Shown piece by piece: positions 37,810 through 51,800 of a stretch of DNA of 64,000 nt (positions are counted from its first letter, which is position 1; each line of letters starts with the position of its first letter). The notes beneath the pieces were generated by a model that searched no databases, was not told the DNA's origin, and saw only the letters and a list, made by a program, of their open reading frames with translations. The position numbers and the translations under genes are program-made. The DNA comes from Volvox africanus (lineage: Eukaryota > Chlorophyta > Chlorophyceae > Chlamydomonadales > Volvocaceae). Where the stretch lies: contig BSDZ01000008.1 of the NCBI GenBank assembly GCA_030268105.1, forward strand, positions 248,001 through 312,000, given 5' to 3'.

Positions 37810-39461
37810 GACTAGGGATGCTGATACTCGTGCTGCCAGCACGAAAGAAACGCAACTGCCCTGAGCCATTTGGCTCCGGTGGCGGGTGCAGCGTCTAGCA
37901 GGAGTCAGGGGCCAATGGTCGGGTGAAAGGGTTTCAGCGTCAGGATCGAGGGTAACGTGAGGTACCATTATGGCGGATAAGGAAATGGCTTGCGTAGGGG
38001 ATCAGAGGCGCTTGAGAAAGCGTTATAGATGGTTGCAGGCCGGTTTCCGCCGGTGCAGCCACCAGGCGCGGCTGTGTGTAATTGTATATTGTTGGACTCT
38101 TCTTATTGTTGATTTACATTGCAAAACCGTTATCACATTTTGGATGTCGTAGCAGCGAGGCTTAGGACAGGAGGCCGGTGACGAAGCGCGTCAAAAATGC
38201 CTTCGAAACACAAATGATTAGCAGCAGGGGAGATAATTAGCAGAAATGCAAAGATCGCTCGGGGAGGACAGCTAGGGACGTTTACCAGGCAATCGAGGCT
38301 TGGCTGCACGGCGTTGCTCTGAGCGCTAAGTAAGTACTTTCATTATTCATGTTCTCAAAGGTCACAAGTGAAGTGGAGGACTCGCGAAGCGGTCTACGTT
38401 GCACGCGCACGTGATTTACAACTCCTTGCTTTCCCGATACCTAAGGGCAGAAAACGTCGGTCTGCATCTGTCAGACAAACAAGGCTTTCATCACGGCCAT
38501 CATCTACCAACAGGTTGACTGGCGGACGTCGGCTTTCCCATGACCGAATGCATGAAATGTCAAAATAGTTACAGGCATTGGAGCGCATGGCCATCGCCTT
38601 GGAAGTTGGTCCTGAAGTGAATTACAACTCCTTTGGCAGACCATGAGAGAGCTCATGAATATCGCGCCGCAGCCAAGCTTGTGCTCTGCTGCACGACGCT
38701 TGTATAGGCACACATACAGAATTTTGCTTTTGCTGGTTGTTAAGGTTAAATTTGAATAATTGACAATACATTCTTGAACTCAGGAATTTTGCATCCGGCA
38801 ATAAGCATAGGCGGCGGCGAACAGAGCTGAGACTCGCTCGGCTGTCGAGGCTTGCCAAAATCTTTCACCAACAGGTTCCGATATCGCTAGGCTTTTAAAG
38901 GGATAAAGAATTTTTCATAAGACAGCCGTGGGCAGGTACCGTAAAATTCATTATGCATGGATAAGACCGTTTGCGTAACGAGAGGCGGCGCCATGTCGGA
39001 AATTGCGGGTACGAAGTAATAAGCCCCCCTCACCTCGTCCCCCGCATTGAAATGTTCACGACCTCACCTTTTACAGCCAGAGGGTAACCACAACATCCAA
39101 TTGTTACAAAAATACCTTGTATTATAAAATCGATTAAAATGATGCTCGTCAGCCAGAGGCCATCTTTCCGTCAGCAGGCGCACCAAGCGCGACCCAGGTG
39201 AACGTTTGAACATGCGCAACAAAAAGGCGCAGGTGGCATACGCTGTTTACTGAAATTTAAAAAATAATTTAACTTTGTCCATTACATTACTTTGTCCATT
39301 ATTCGTCGAATGACGAGCGAAGCCAGCTGCTGAAGGCAGCGACCCTGGATATCGATGAGCTTTTGGCTTTCAGACACCCTCTGTCGAAAGCTTTTCCTCC
39401 ACTTTGTAATTCACTCCAGCCCATTATTCTACATCCTTCCCCCATATATATGTCTGTGCAG
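37810..39461. other. Region upstream of transhydrogenase copy 1
   Basis: Contains the 3' flank of the leucine-rich gene and presumably the promoter and first exon of transhydrogenase copy 1, neither of which could be placed. Short ORFs on both strands look random. Confidence 0.45.
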
Positions 39462-42400
39462 GCCAGTACATATCAAGGTCGTCGGTCTTCCGCTAAATGT
39501 CCGCGCCAAGGCGTTGTCGGGGGCTGCACCGACAAGCAGCACGGGGCCCAGCCAGCCCGTAAGGACACCAATCCCATACACCGACATCGTGATTGGTAAA
39601 TGAGTTTATCAACAGTATTTTGATTAGGGCCATTTTTACTCCAAGCTTTCATCACTCTCGGAGCTGTACTATTTCATACTTGACGGCGCCAAAACCCTTC
39701 CAACTTCCGTTTTAAGTTGTTTGACTATGATCCTTAAATTCATGCAATCTTCAGCATCCTGACTTGTATGCTTGTTGGGTCTGATGGTTTTGACTCGTGT
39801 TCAGGTGTTCCCCGTGAAGCTGCACCAGGCGAGCGGCGTGTGGCTCTCAGCCCGTCCGCTGTGGCTACCCTCATCAAGCAGGGCTTCAAGAGCGTCCGGG
39901 TCCAAAAGGGCGCCGGCGAGCAGTCCCAATTCACGGCGAGTTTGCAAACGCACGCACTGCTTGCACTTTCGGGGAGCGGCAGCATTCTCACACTCAGCAT
40001 AAATGTGCCCTATACCCGGCGTATACGTCACTCCTTGATCTATTGATGATCTTGAACCTTCAACCTCATTCTGCAGGACGCCGAGTACGCAGCTGCGGGT
40101 GCGATAGTTGTGGACGGGGATCAGGCGCTCTCCGCCGATGTCATACTGCGTGTACGGCCGCCGCCGGTGGCCGAAGTTGAAAAGATGAAGGAAGGCGCCA
40201 TGTGGGTCGCAACCAGTTTTGCTGTCTCACCGCCTTTTACCCTCTTTTGCCGATCACATTGTATCCTTACGCACTCCGTCTCACTGTTAATCACTGTTTT
40301 ATTAATCACTGTTAATTGTTGAGTCAATGGTTATGCACTGCCTGCTTGCCGAGTCGTGCCGTGTCTGATTGCACGCAGTGCCACGTGTGTGGTGCGTGTG
40401 CTTAAAATGACTTTATTGTGCTGAGCCATCACACTTGTACGGCATAATGTTAATCACCACACTTTATTGCTCCGAAACCTCCCAATATTTAAAATTCTGA
40501 ATCTAGTCAGGGAGGTGTACCGTATCCACCCTTTCCGACTCACACCATGAGCTCCCACCTCCCTCCTATGCTTTCCAGTTTGGTGAGCTACTTGTATCCT
40601 GCCCGCAACAAGGAGCTGATTGAGGCGCTGGCCAGGCGCAAGGCTACGGCCATCGGAATGGACTGCATCCCGCGAACCATCAGGTTTGAAGATAACAGCC
40701 ACGTCCTGAATGCACTGACCGCTCCGGGACCGCTCGTTTCCGCTTGCATCTCCCTAGTCCTCGCGCAGCTGCGTCTCAAATTCCCTGCTCGTCCTATATA
40801 CCATATGGTGGTTACTGTCGTACGCATGTTTAGGTAGTTTCCTACCTCCTCAGCAGGTAGGTGGTGACGCAGATTGCCATCACTCCGGAATGTCTTGTCG
40901 TCTTCTCTGCCGTAGACTCGGGGAGAAGTGCACTTAGTGCTCACCAAATAGTTGTTAGAAGACGGTCGCCGAATGTGCGAGACTCATTTTCCAAGTTCCG
41001 AAATGTAACCTCCTGCGTTACCCCGCGCGTTACCCTTTTCCTCCCCAGCCGCGCGCAGATGTTCGATTCTCTTAGCTCAATGGCCAACACCGCCGGATAC
41101 AGGTTCGTGGGGCCAAGAGACTGAACGAGTGGTAATTGTTGTGAATTGGATCTGTGCACCGGAGAGGCTTCCTGTGTTCCAAACGGTTTTCTATATCCCT
41201 GGACGTAGACGTACTCGTTACCATGCTTCACATGTCTGCAGGCACAGAATGATCGATCTTTATGAGATTCCTCATTTCTTGTGGATATATACATGCATTT
41301 GACACGATATGGCGCTCTCTCTCTTTCTTCCCTTATGCTGACCTGCAAACTTTAGGGCTATGATTGAGGCGACCCAGTATTTCGAGCGCTTCCTAAACGG
41401 CCAGATTACAGCCGCTGGGCGTATCCCGCCAGCCAAGGTCCTAGTAATCGGTGGCGGTGTTGCGGGTCTGGCCGCAGTGGGCGCCGCCAAGAGCCTGGGC
41501 GCCATCGTGCGCGTGTTTGACACCCGCGGTGCCGTTCGCGAGCAGGCCAAGTCCATGGGCGCCGAGTTCCTGACGGTGGACATTCAGGAGGAGGGCGAGA
41601 GCGGCACCGGCTACTCGAAGGAGATGAGCCCAGCGTTCATTAAGGCCGAGGTGAGCCTCTTGCTTAGCAATTCTGATATGCATCCGGGATACCCTGATGA
41701 CCCAAAAACTCGTATCGTAGCAGCAATCTGGAATGCTTCTTTCCCTAGTTCTTTACTTGCTATGGCTTACTGATCACTATCGTATGGGTTAATATTATAA
41801 TTTAAAATATGTCGATTGATTGGACGAGCAGTAGTCTTGTAGACTGAGGCGGGAAGGGAAAAACTCAGTGACATCTAGCAGTTAGTACAGTATGTCTGCG
41901 TCACATGAGAATCGCCCAAGCAAGGATGGTACAAAATTCGCATGCATGATTCAGCACCTACCGCGGCTCACACCAGTTCCACGTTTGCTTTCATTTCGAA
42001 CCGTTCCCACAGATGAAGCTGTTTGCTGCGCAGTGCAAGGAGGTAGACATCGTCATAACCACGGCGCTCATTCCCGGCAAGGGCGCACCCCTCCTGATCA
42101 CAAAGGACATGGTGGACTCCATGAAACCAGGTACACCCAGGCATCTGACCCGACGCGTTACGAGGCTAGGAAGTTTAGAAAAGGGGGCGGGGCAGCCCGG
42201 GCAGAACCAGCTGCCGTGCATCGAAACGTAGAAATGGTGAAACGTAGCCCGTTTGTCATGATCAGGCTCTGTGATTGTGGACCTTTCCGCTGAGGCCGGC
42301 GGCAACTGCGCCTACACGAAGCCGGGCGAGGTGGTCCGTACGCCCAACCGCGTGACGGTGATCGGATACACCGATATGCCCTCCCGCATGGCCGGGCAGT

Positions 42401-45400
42401 CATCCAGCCTGTACGCCAACAACATCTCCAAGCTACTGCTGTCTGCCGGGCCCTTCACGGGTGGCCCCAAGGGTCACTTCAAGATCGACCACGCTGACCC
42501 TGTCATCCGGTGAGTGCGTCAAAAGACACAAAGCGTCAAAAGACGTCCAGATCCTAAAAGGCTGGTGACAGATCCTAGACATGCGGTGGCTTTGATTTCA
42601 GTCTTGACTCTGGTTTGGCGCGGCTTCGTGTGCATTGCATTCACGCACTCTCGTGTCCCTTAACACAGTGGCTCGCTCGTGTTGGAGGACGGGGAACTGC
42701 GCTGGCCACCTCCGCCCGGCGTCATCCCCGCCGCCAACACCAAGACCAGCGTCGACAAGGACACCAAGAAGGAGACGGGGCCCTTGGATCTGTACGAGCC
42801 AACCAAGCAGAACGCCATAACCACGTCAGCGGCCATTGCGGGTGAGGTTAAGGTTGGTAACGGTAACTGAGCATGGAATGGATATAGAAAAGAACGTCTT
42901 TCGTAACACACCGCAGGCACCCTGCTGGTGGGCGCGGCGTCTCCCAACGCTGCCTTCTCCTCCATGTTGACCAAGTTCGGCCTGGCCTCCATCTGCGGCT
43001 ACCAGACCGTGTGGGGCGTCGTGCCGGCGCTGCACTCCCCGCTAATGTCGGTCACCAACGCTGTCTCTGGGCTGACAGCGGTTGCGGGTATGGTGCTAGT
43101 GGGCGGAGGTGTGCTGCCCCACACCCCTGGCCAGGCGCTGGCGGCAACAGCAGTGGCCGCATCGGCCGTTAATATCGGCGGCGGCTTCACCATCACGCAG
43201 CGCATGTTGGACATGTTCAAGCGACCAACCGACCCCGTTGAGTACAACCATCTGTACGCAGCTCCGGGTGAGTTTTAGTGTGAAAGACAATTCGAACCAT
43301 GGCTTATAAACTGGTTCACTTGCCACTAATTCAGTCCTCTTGTCACGACACATTGCTTGATGGGTTCCTCAGTGGAGAATGGCACAGACGGTCAACGTAT
43401 GCCAGGTGTACTTGGTACTTTCCACTTCCATAACTTATAAATAATATCTACAACAATTCCCGCCGCCACGGTATTGATTAAACGTTCCCGTGGCATACTC
43501 CCTTTTATGCAGCTGCCACCCTGATTGGCGGCTACGTGTTGGGTTCGCTCCTGGCTGGCGGCGACGCACCCGGCCTCACCTCGGCTGCCTACCTGGCCTC
43601 CTCGTCACTCTGTATTGCCGCCATCGCTTGCCTCGCAAATCAGGCCTCAGCGCGCACAGGTGCGTATGCATTTGCTGTGTTTAATTCTCCCAACATAAGA
43701 TCCTCATATGCCGGTCTTTTATCAGGGGTGAGCGTTGTACAAACCGTACTTCACCCTGCCCTAGGCGCAGGATGGGGACGCTGAGAGAACCGTTCTGCAG
43801 TGTTAAATGGTGTTTTTTAACACCATTTAAGTGAAGGTTGCAGTTGCAACATAACAGTCCGCCGCGTGTTCTTTTATTCATTCGTTGTGTCATTGTTTCC
43901 GATCAAACCTCCAGGCAATGCGCTGGGCATGGCGGGCGTCAGTGCCGGCATCGCGACTACCCTGGGCGTCATGCATGCGCCGGCGGCCGTGTACGCTCAA
44001 GTCCTGGCCATGCTGGGCACTGGCGTGGCTACCGGTCATTACATCGGCAAGAACATGAAGATTACGGAGTTGCCCCAAATGGTGGCTGCCTTCCATTCGC
44101 TGGTGGGCTTGGCAGCCGCCGCCACTTCCATATCCAACGTTATGGCAGTGGACCCCGCACATGGGCTAGACATGACGCATAAGGTAAGGAAGGGAAACAC
44201 TATGGGTTGTCAGTTACATCTATCTTTTAGGTGCCCTGTTGTCTTTAGATGCGGCATGCATCTGCGGGTGTATTTGCACAGGATTCACGCGGGGTAGCGA
44301 CGATACTGAACTTCACTACCCCTTCTGTTCCAAGCTGTCTTTGTTCGTATTCTCCTTTCTAACGCTTGAATTGGAGGAATGAAATGTTTTATCATCGACC
44401 CAAGAAAATGTATCAACGGGGAAACCTCACCCATACAGCCGTAGTGTGTTGGCCAAACGCGTGCATTTCGAAATCAGTTCCGCATGGCTTAAACCCCGTT
44501 CTTCATAACTGCGCAGGTGACCGCTTACCTCGGCGACTTCATCGGTGCCGTCACCATGACCGGCTCGGCCGTCGCTTTCGGCAAGCTCCACGGCCTTCTC
44601 AAGTCCGACCCGCTCAACTTGCCCTTCAAGAACCAGATCAACCTGATATTGCTCGCCGCCAACCTTGCATGCGGTGCCGCGTTCCTCACATCGCCAGACG
44701 GCCACTCCAATGTCGGCGTGGCAGCATTAGTGGGTGTGGCCGCGCTGGCGGGCATCAAGGGCGCACACATGACCGCCTCCATTGGTGGCGCCGACATGCC
44801 TGTGGTCATCACCCTGCTGAACTCCTACTCGGGGTATGCGCTGTGTGCGGAGGGCTTCATGCTCAACAACGACCTGCTTACGGCGGTGGGAGCGCTCATC
44901 GGCTCCTCGGGGGCCATCCTCTCCTACATCATGTGCACGGTGCGCATTGCCATTAGAGATTGCTGATCCCGCTTTGTTGGGTGGACGTGTGATGTATAGC
45001 AATCGAGTTCAGCGCAATATAAAACGATTGTGCAAGGGTCGCCATCACCATAGGATTATTGTGGCTGATGTTGCTGTATTGTTATCATCAGGGATTGCCT
45101 CAGGGATTACAGCACTACCGTTACACCATAATTTTCATCATCATTTAATTTCCGTGAGTTGCGTCTGTTGGCGCAATGTAACTGTTTTAGGATGCGCAGG
45201 AGCACGCTGAACTGAGTGATGGCGGTGGAACTAACGCGTTGGCAACCGAAGAACGTGTGCGATACCCACCGTGCCACCCAACCGACCCACAGGCCATGAA
45301 TCGTTCGCTGGCCAATGTGATTCTGGGTGGGTACGACACCATAGGGAAGACTGGAAGCGCACAAACGGTAAGCAAGGAAAACAAGAATCCCACATGGGAT

Positions 45401-46961
45401 ACTCGCGTCACCTGGGCTGAAAATGCTTTAGGCGGGAAGGCCTGATGTATAACGCCAACGACAAGCTTGTCGCAGGGCAGAAATGTTGTGACGGTAATTA
45501 TCGGCTCTTGGGTGGTACTGTGATCCATGCGCAGGAGGCCTTGCAGCACCAGGAGATTGACGTGGGCGGCGCCGCGGAGGCTTTGACGTCCGCTTCCAAG
45601 GTCATCATTGTGCCCGGCTACGGCATGGCGGTCGCCAATGCGCAATACCCGGTTGCGGAGCTGGCCAAGCATCTCACGGACAAGGGCATCCAGGTGAAAA
45701 GGAACGCGATGGGATTTTTGGTGATACAAACGCCATTTTGCGTAGTCATTGTGCGGTCGGCGATTCCGGAACGGAAGACACCGAATGCGGCAGCCATAAT
45801 GACGTTTTCTATAACTTGCGGAAGCTGTTATGTGTTAGAAAGGAAAGCGCTCTCCTCCCGGGGAATTACTTATTTCTTCTCATTGTCTTCATACACATAT
45901 GGCTCATCTCATCATTATACGAGGATCGTTATGAAACCAACAGTGAAATTTACAATGCGGGCTTGTGAAGAGTTTCCGTCGGCCTTGGGATCCTTGACTG
46001 CGACGGGGATTTCCTCTCATTCGCTTGCTCACACGACAGGTTTTGCCATGTGGCCCCTCACAATTTTGTGTGGCGTGCAGGTCAAGTTCGGCATCCACCC
46101 GGTCGCCGGTCGTATGCCCGGACAGCTAAATGTACTTCTAGCAGAGGCAGGAGTGCCCTACGATGGTAGGATGGACATGAGTATGTACTGTATGGGACGC
46201 TGAAGGTCTTGTTCGCTCTGGAGTGGTGATTTGATGTTAGGGTTTTACTACTTGCCTTGCTTGCGAAGGTGGGGAAGCGGGGGGTTGCCTTGCTCGCCTA
46301 TGTCAAACCTTCCCGGCTTTGCCTTTTGTGCGTACCTGCCCCTCCACGACATATTTTCAGTTGTGTTTGAGATGGACGAGATCAATGAGGAGCTGGACGA
46401 GGCGGACGTATGCCTGGTCATCGGCGCCAATGATACCGTCAACAGCGCTGCGAAGGATGACCCCAACTCCGTTATCGCGGGTAAATGCTTCATTGTCCGA
46501 CGGGCCCTATGAACTGCACGGATGACGCATGGGCACGTGCGGATATGTTGCAATACGTTGCAATTGTACGTTTTGCCAACTGCATAACGGATAGAATGCC
46601 AGTGTGCAAGGCGTGATCCGAGTCGGTGTGAAATTTGCGGCGAAGAAACCGTAATTGCTGAGCATCAAGGGTTTTGCCCAGCACCTTCGGCGGTCAGCTT
46701 GCTGGATCTGAATGTTTTTTGAGGCTATGTGGCTTCTTTCTTCGCTCTGCTTCCTCCACACTTGCAGGCATGCCGGTGATCGAGGTGTGGCGCGCTAAGC
46801 AGGTCATCTTCATGAAACGCACCATGGGCGCTGGGTACGCCGGAGCTGACAACCCGGTCTTCTACAAGCCCAACACGTGGATGTTCCTTGGCGACGCTAA
46901 GAAGATGACGGACTCGCTGCTCAGTCGTGTCAACGAAGCGCTGGGTGTCGGCAGGCACTGA
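39462..46961 (+). CDS. NNT: Proton-translocating NAD(P)+ transhydrogenase, tandem copy 1
   Basis: Membrane enzyme that reduces NADP+ with NADH using the proton gradient, supplying NADPH for redox defence and biosynthesis. Exons: 39462-39595, 39805-39935, 40077-40201, 40579-40683, 41049-41102, 41356-41650, 42013-42130, 42266-42509, 42669-42841, 42917-43267, 43513-43659, 43915-44183, 44517-44939, 45293-45367, 45535-45693, 46081-46165, 46361-46480, 46768-46961 (TGA); about 1,066 residues plus an unresolved leader. The order is dI-dII-dIII in one chain, near mammalian length. d[45 protein letters not shown] (RQD loop), [17 protein letters not shown] (NAD Rossmann turn), YTDMPSRM. d[32 protein letters not shown] (conserved His), [17 protein letters not shown]. 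d[61 protein letters not shown]. The second exon seems to use a GC donor (ACG/GCGAGT at 39936). It has an intron (41103-41355) absent from copy 2. No stop or frameshift was seen. Confidence 0.95.
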
Positions 46962-48840
46962 GCCACACGCTGATCGGAATGAGGCGTCTCTCGTTTCTCG
47001 AGGATTTTCGAAGGCGTCGCGATTCAAGACCGTTACGTGTATGGCTCTGGTCGGAGCAGTTTGTTAGCACAAGTCCCTGCTGATGGGATAAAGGCGATAC
47101 GGGGTCCTTCATGTTCCCCCATGAGAAAGGGCGAACGTGGGTAGTGGTGGCGTCACTTGATGTCGTCACCATATGATTTTCATGACTGCATGGATACTGA
47201 TGTGCTTTGGGAGCTCTCGAGTACGGAAGCCGAAAGGTGCATCATTGAGTTCTGCAAAGCAAACATGGCATCGAATGGGCGTCATTTGTTACTCACCAAC
47301 TAGGTGATATGTGGTTGCTTTTGCATTATTTTGTGATTTAGTGCGACTGTGACATCGCAGCGTCTGAAACGAATGAGTTGTAGGCCCTGGTGACTTGTCG
47401 AGCGTCTGCATTGGTTTTAGCCTGTTTGGTGTTATGGCAAAGGCTCCAACGTGCTGTAGTGTTTCGTGTGCAGTAAAGTGTGTGCAGGATTTGCTTTCGA
47501 ATGACTATACCGCCCGACAGCTGTCATTGGCATGAATCGTAGAAATTGAGTATGGAATGCGGGATATGGATGGGATGAGTGGCACGTCGAAGAGATACGC
47601 ACGTGCTAATCGCATAGGTTCGCACATGAAGACAACTTTTGTAACCTCACCAAAAGTGAAAATATGATCATGGATACGGTCGGGAGCGTGTTGCCACCTG
47701 CGTCCCCCTGCCTTCCCACGGGCTAACGGTGTTATCGTGCAGCAGGACGCCTGGCGGGCGAAGTCGCATACACAGACACTGATCTATTTATCCATCCATC
47801 CATCCATCCATCTTACTATGGCTTGTGGCGTTCCTCCATGTCCCTCCCTGTCACTCAGTTGACCTCTTCCTGTCCCTTCTCCCAAGCTTCATGTGAGACC
47901 CTGCCATTCTCACTGGTAGGGACTCGACCGTCGCGTGCTTGCGTCGGTTGCTTTTTTGCGAGGACTTGGACGATAACTGGGAGTACTTTGCGATAAACAT
48001 CATTCATACTTCCATGTTGGGAGTATTGTCTGCACGCTATAATATCGTGCCTATTTGCGTAGGCCTGTGGCCGATTCGTACCACACCGGGTAAGGAAATG
48101 GTCTCGGCTTTTTTCGGAGCCGTCTGAACCTGGCGATTACAGATTTGCACAACAGTCTTTTGTTTGTCTTATATAAGCCTACTGACATAGAAAACTGTCA
48201 TCATAACTCATGACCATGGCAGGCTAAAAAGACTCTTAATGTCTGATATGGTCCAACCCTATGGACCCTGGTTCCTTGATTACATATTTGAATTGAAAAT
48301 TCACTTACTGTTATGATCCGTGCCTAAGTGTAAACAACCGCAGTCCAAAAATGATGTTATCATTTCTGTGACTATCGAAGGATTACTTTGTCTTTGCGAA
48401 GCAGAGATCACCAAATTACCAGATATCACCAAAGAACCTAGTCTCCATATTAGAGCTTGGCATAGTTTTACCTCTTTAGGCGTTGATCGGGTTATTTTCT
48501 TACATACAGCCCGTACTCAGAGTACGAGGTGTACGAGCATCTATCTCGACACGAGGGGGAATCCTATTTGCTTTCGCATTCATAAGCATTTCCTTTCACG
48601 AGCCGGCATCGGTTCATGCGAACGGAAACAGGAAACCAACCCTGAAGGCATATTGTTCGAACGCAAAGCCTGCCACGCAAACTGCAGAAACCGTGTCACG
48701 TTTACGGATGATGTCCAGGACATCATTATAAACAAACACAATATTCATTCGGTTGAAGGCAGGAGCAATCGGAAGTTGAATCATGTGGCCTAACTTGCGG
48801 AGCGGACTGAAATTTGGCTGTATCTTGACGACTCTGTTGC
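46962..48840. other. Spacer between the transhydrogenase copies
   Basis: Holds the 3' flank of copy 1, with a possible TGTAA poly(A) signal at 47640-47644, and the upstream region of copy 2. An ATCC-type microsatellite lies near 47790-47812. No gene was recognised. Confidence 0.5.
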
Positions 48841-51800
48841 ATGATGCTGCGCCGCGCGGTGTTGCAAATGTGCACCAGCCGCAGCACAGGTGAGCAACTC
48901 GTTTTTTTAGCAATGGGAGTGCGTGTCGTCCCGAGACTCCCGGAACTGTCGCTCCTTGTATTCCTCGGTTCATATCTTTCAGTCGGTGATAACAAGAAAT
49001 CTTCGCTATATTTATCGGTCAGTAAGGGCGTTCGTGGGGCCGATATGCAGTCCTCCTCCTCATCAACACGTGTAAAATCCTTCGCTCTCCTAATCGATCT
49101 CCACGTCAAAAGTGATGTTGCCATTATTATGCTTGACACTTGGTCTCAATGTCAGGGCTGCACTGGTCCACCTGTTGGAGCGCATCCAGTTCGCGCCATT
49201 CAGCACGACGAGCCTCAACGATCCAAGCAAAAATCCCATCCCCTACTCCAATCTTGTTTTGGGTGAGGCGTAACTCTTAGAGGATATGTGTTGGCTGGAC
49301 TGGGCGTTTACCGTTAGACCTGGTATGACCAGGGGCCGTCGGTAAACGCGGACACCGGATGACTGCATCGGGGCGGACTTCAGGCACAGGCATGCTTAGG
49401 GTATGCGGACAGGCAAGGGGAAAACCTATCCTCAGTTACCTACCCATCGGTTAGTGTTAACATTCCAGTAACGGACCCACCGTCACAGGCGTTCCTCGCG
49501 AGACCGCGCCGGGCGAGCGGCGTGTGGCTCTGAGTCCGCCCGCTGTGGCTGCCCTTATCAAGCAGGGTTTTAAGAGTGTTTTAATCGAGAAGGGTGCCGG
49601 CGAGCACGCACATTTTACGGTAAAGACAGGGTTAAATTGTTTAATTTGGTTTAGTGCACGGCATGTGATGGCTATTTACGAATAGTATCTTACTTCAAAC
49701 ATGAAGACGTGCTCGACCTAAAACGAGCGTCTCTTTGCGTGGTTTTCAAACCCAGGATGCAGAATACGAGGCTGCCGGGGCCAAGGTTGTGGACGGCAAG
49801 GAGGCTCTCGCCGCCGATGTGGTACTACATGTCCGGCCGCCTGCACTTGCCGAGGCGGAGAAGCTGAAGGAGGGCGGCATGTAGGCCACATCGCAGTCGT
49901 ATCCTTGATTGCACAATTTTCGTTCTTACCCGGATTGCACAATTTTCGTTCTTTCCTTCATAGTGATACGTCCCCGAAGACGCGAGAAAAGGATATCCCC
50001 CTATTCAAAACGTCCCAGATTGCGGTTAAGCAGACTTCTTTTCGTAGCATCGGCGACATGACCGCAAATCCATGTGACACCTGACCCATAACAACCTTTC
50101 CCAGTCATTGCCATGTACCGGTACATGGATGCAAAAAACGAGAGCCGCGATACTCTTTGCGAAACGAGTTGCACTCCTCACATAACCCTGTCGCGTTGGG
50201 CTTGGACATGCCCCATACCATTTATGGGCATCTGGCACGTGGGGTATTGAGTTTGGGAAGCGTCAAGTTACGTGGAACCAGTGATATAGGTGCAGGTAAA
50301 CCTGAGCCATCATCATCCGTCATCATCATGAGAATCGGAACGTGAAGCCTTAGCACCTTTAAACCACATGATCTCCCTCGCCTGTTATCCTGTTAATCAT
50401 TGTAGTCTCTTCAGCTACTTGTATCCTGCCCGCAACAAGGAGCTGATTGAGGCGCTGGCCAGGCGGAAAGCTACGGCCATCGGAATGGACTGCATCCCGC
50501 GAACCATCAGGTTTGAAGATAACGACCGCGGGGATCGGGAGAAAGGGCATTCCAAGTGCAGATTTTTGCAAAACCTTTCGATTATAGAAGTACCGGGTTG
50601 AGAGCTGCATGTTCCAAGTGCCGTCGTTACGAGGCACTGATTAGTTGCAGTTGACTGGGTCACGTCGAACAAAGTCGCTCACAGATTCGGTTCGCATGCA
50701 TCGACATGATTGATCTCGGTATGGGTCGCACTACGTCATCCACAGCGCCTCTTCCTCATAGACCCTTGAATTTCTTGCATTTCTTCCTTCCCGCAGCCGC
50801 GCTCAGATGTTTGACTCGCTTAGCTCCATGGCCAACATCGCCGGATACCGAGCCGTCACCGAAGCAACCCAGTATTTTGAGCGCTTCCTAAACGGCCAGA
50901 TCACAGCTGCTGGGCGTATCCCGCCGGCCAAGGTCCTAGTCATCGGTGGCGGTGTTGCGGGCCTGGCCGCGGTGGGCGCCGCCAAGAGCCTGGGCGCCAT
51001 CGTGCGCGTGTTTGACACCCGCGGTGCCGTTCGCGAGCAGGCCAAGTCCATGGGCGCCGAGTTCCTGACGGTGGACATTCAGGAGGAGGGCGAGAGCGGC
51101 ACCGGCTACTCGAAGGAGATGAGCCCAGCGTTCATCGAGGCCGAGGTGAGGACGATGTAGTCAGGAACACTTCGAACGATTGTGACTTGTTTCGCGAAAT
51201 TTCGGTCATGACGAAATCAATCTTCACGTCGAAGATTATCTACTAGAGACTGGAGAAGAGCAGACTAAGATGGCGTTCTATTTGCATTGCTAAATGCCTT
51301 TCGCATGCTTTATATGAATTGCCGAGAAGTTGGTGGCTGTTGTCGTTTGCTGTCATGGATGTTCGCAGATGAAGCTGTTTGCTGCGCAGTGCAAGGAGGT
51401 AGACATCGTCATAACCACGGCGCTCATTCCCGGCAAGGGCGCACCCCTCCTGATCACAAAGGACATGGTGGACTCCATGAAACCAGGTACACCCAGGCAT
51501 CTGACCCGACGCGTTACGAGGCTAGGAAGTTTAGAAAAGGGGGCGGGGCAGCCCGGGCAGAACCAGCTGCCGTGCATCGAAACGTAGAAATGGTGAAACG
51601 TAGCCCGTTTGTCATGATCAGGCTCTGTGATTGTGGACCTTTCCGCTGAGGCCGGCGGCAACTGCGCCTACACGAAGCCGGGCGAGGTGGTCCGTACGCC
51701 CAACCGCGTGACGGTGATCGGATACACCGATATGCCCTCCCGCATGGCCGGGCAGTCGTCCAGCCTGTACGCCAACAACATCTCCAAGCTACTGCTGTCT

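Noticed and set aside
49876..49884. Apparent premature stop (ATGTAG) in transhydrogenase copy 2
   Set aside because: The exon ends at 49880 (GGCAT) and the GT of GTAG is the donor. Copy 1 ends its exon at the same place (GCCAT/GTGGGT), and the next exon fits in phase 2.
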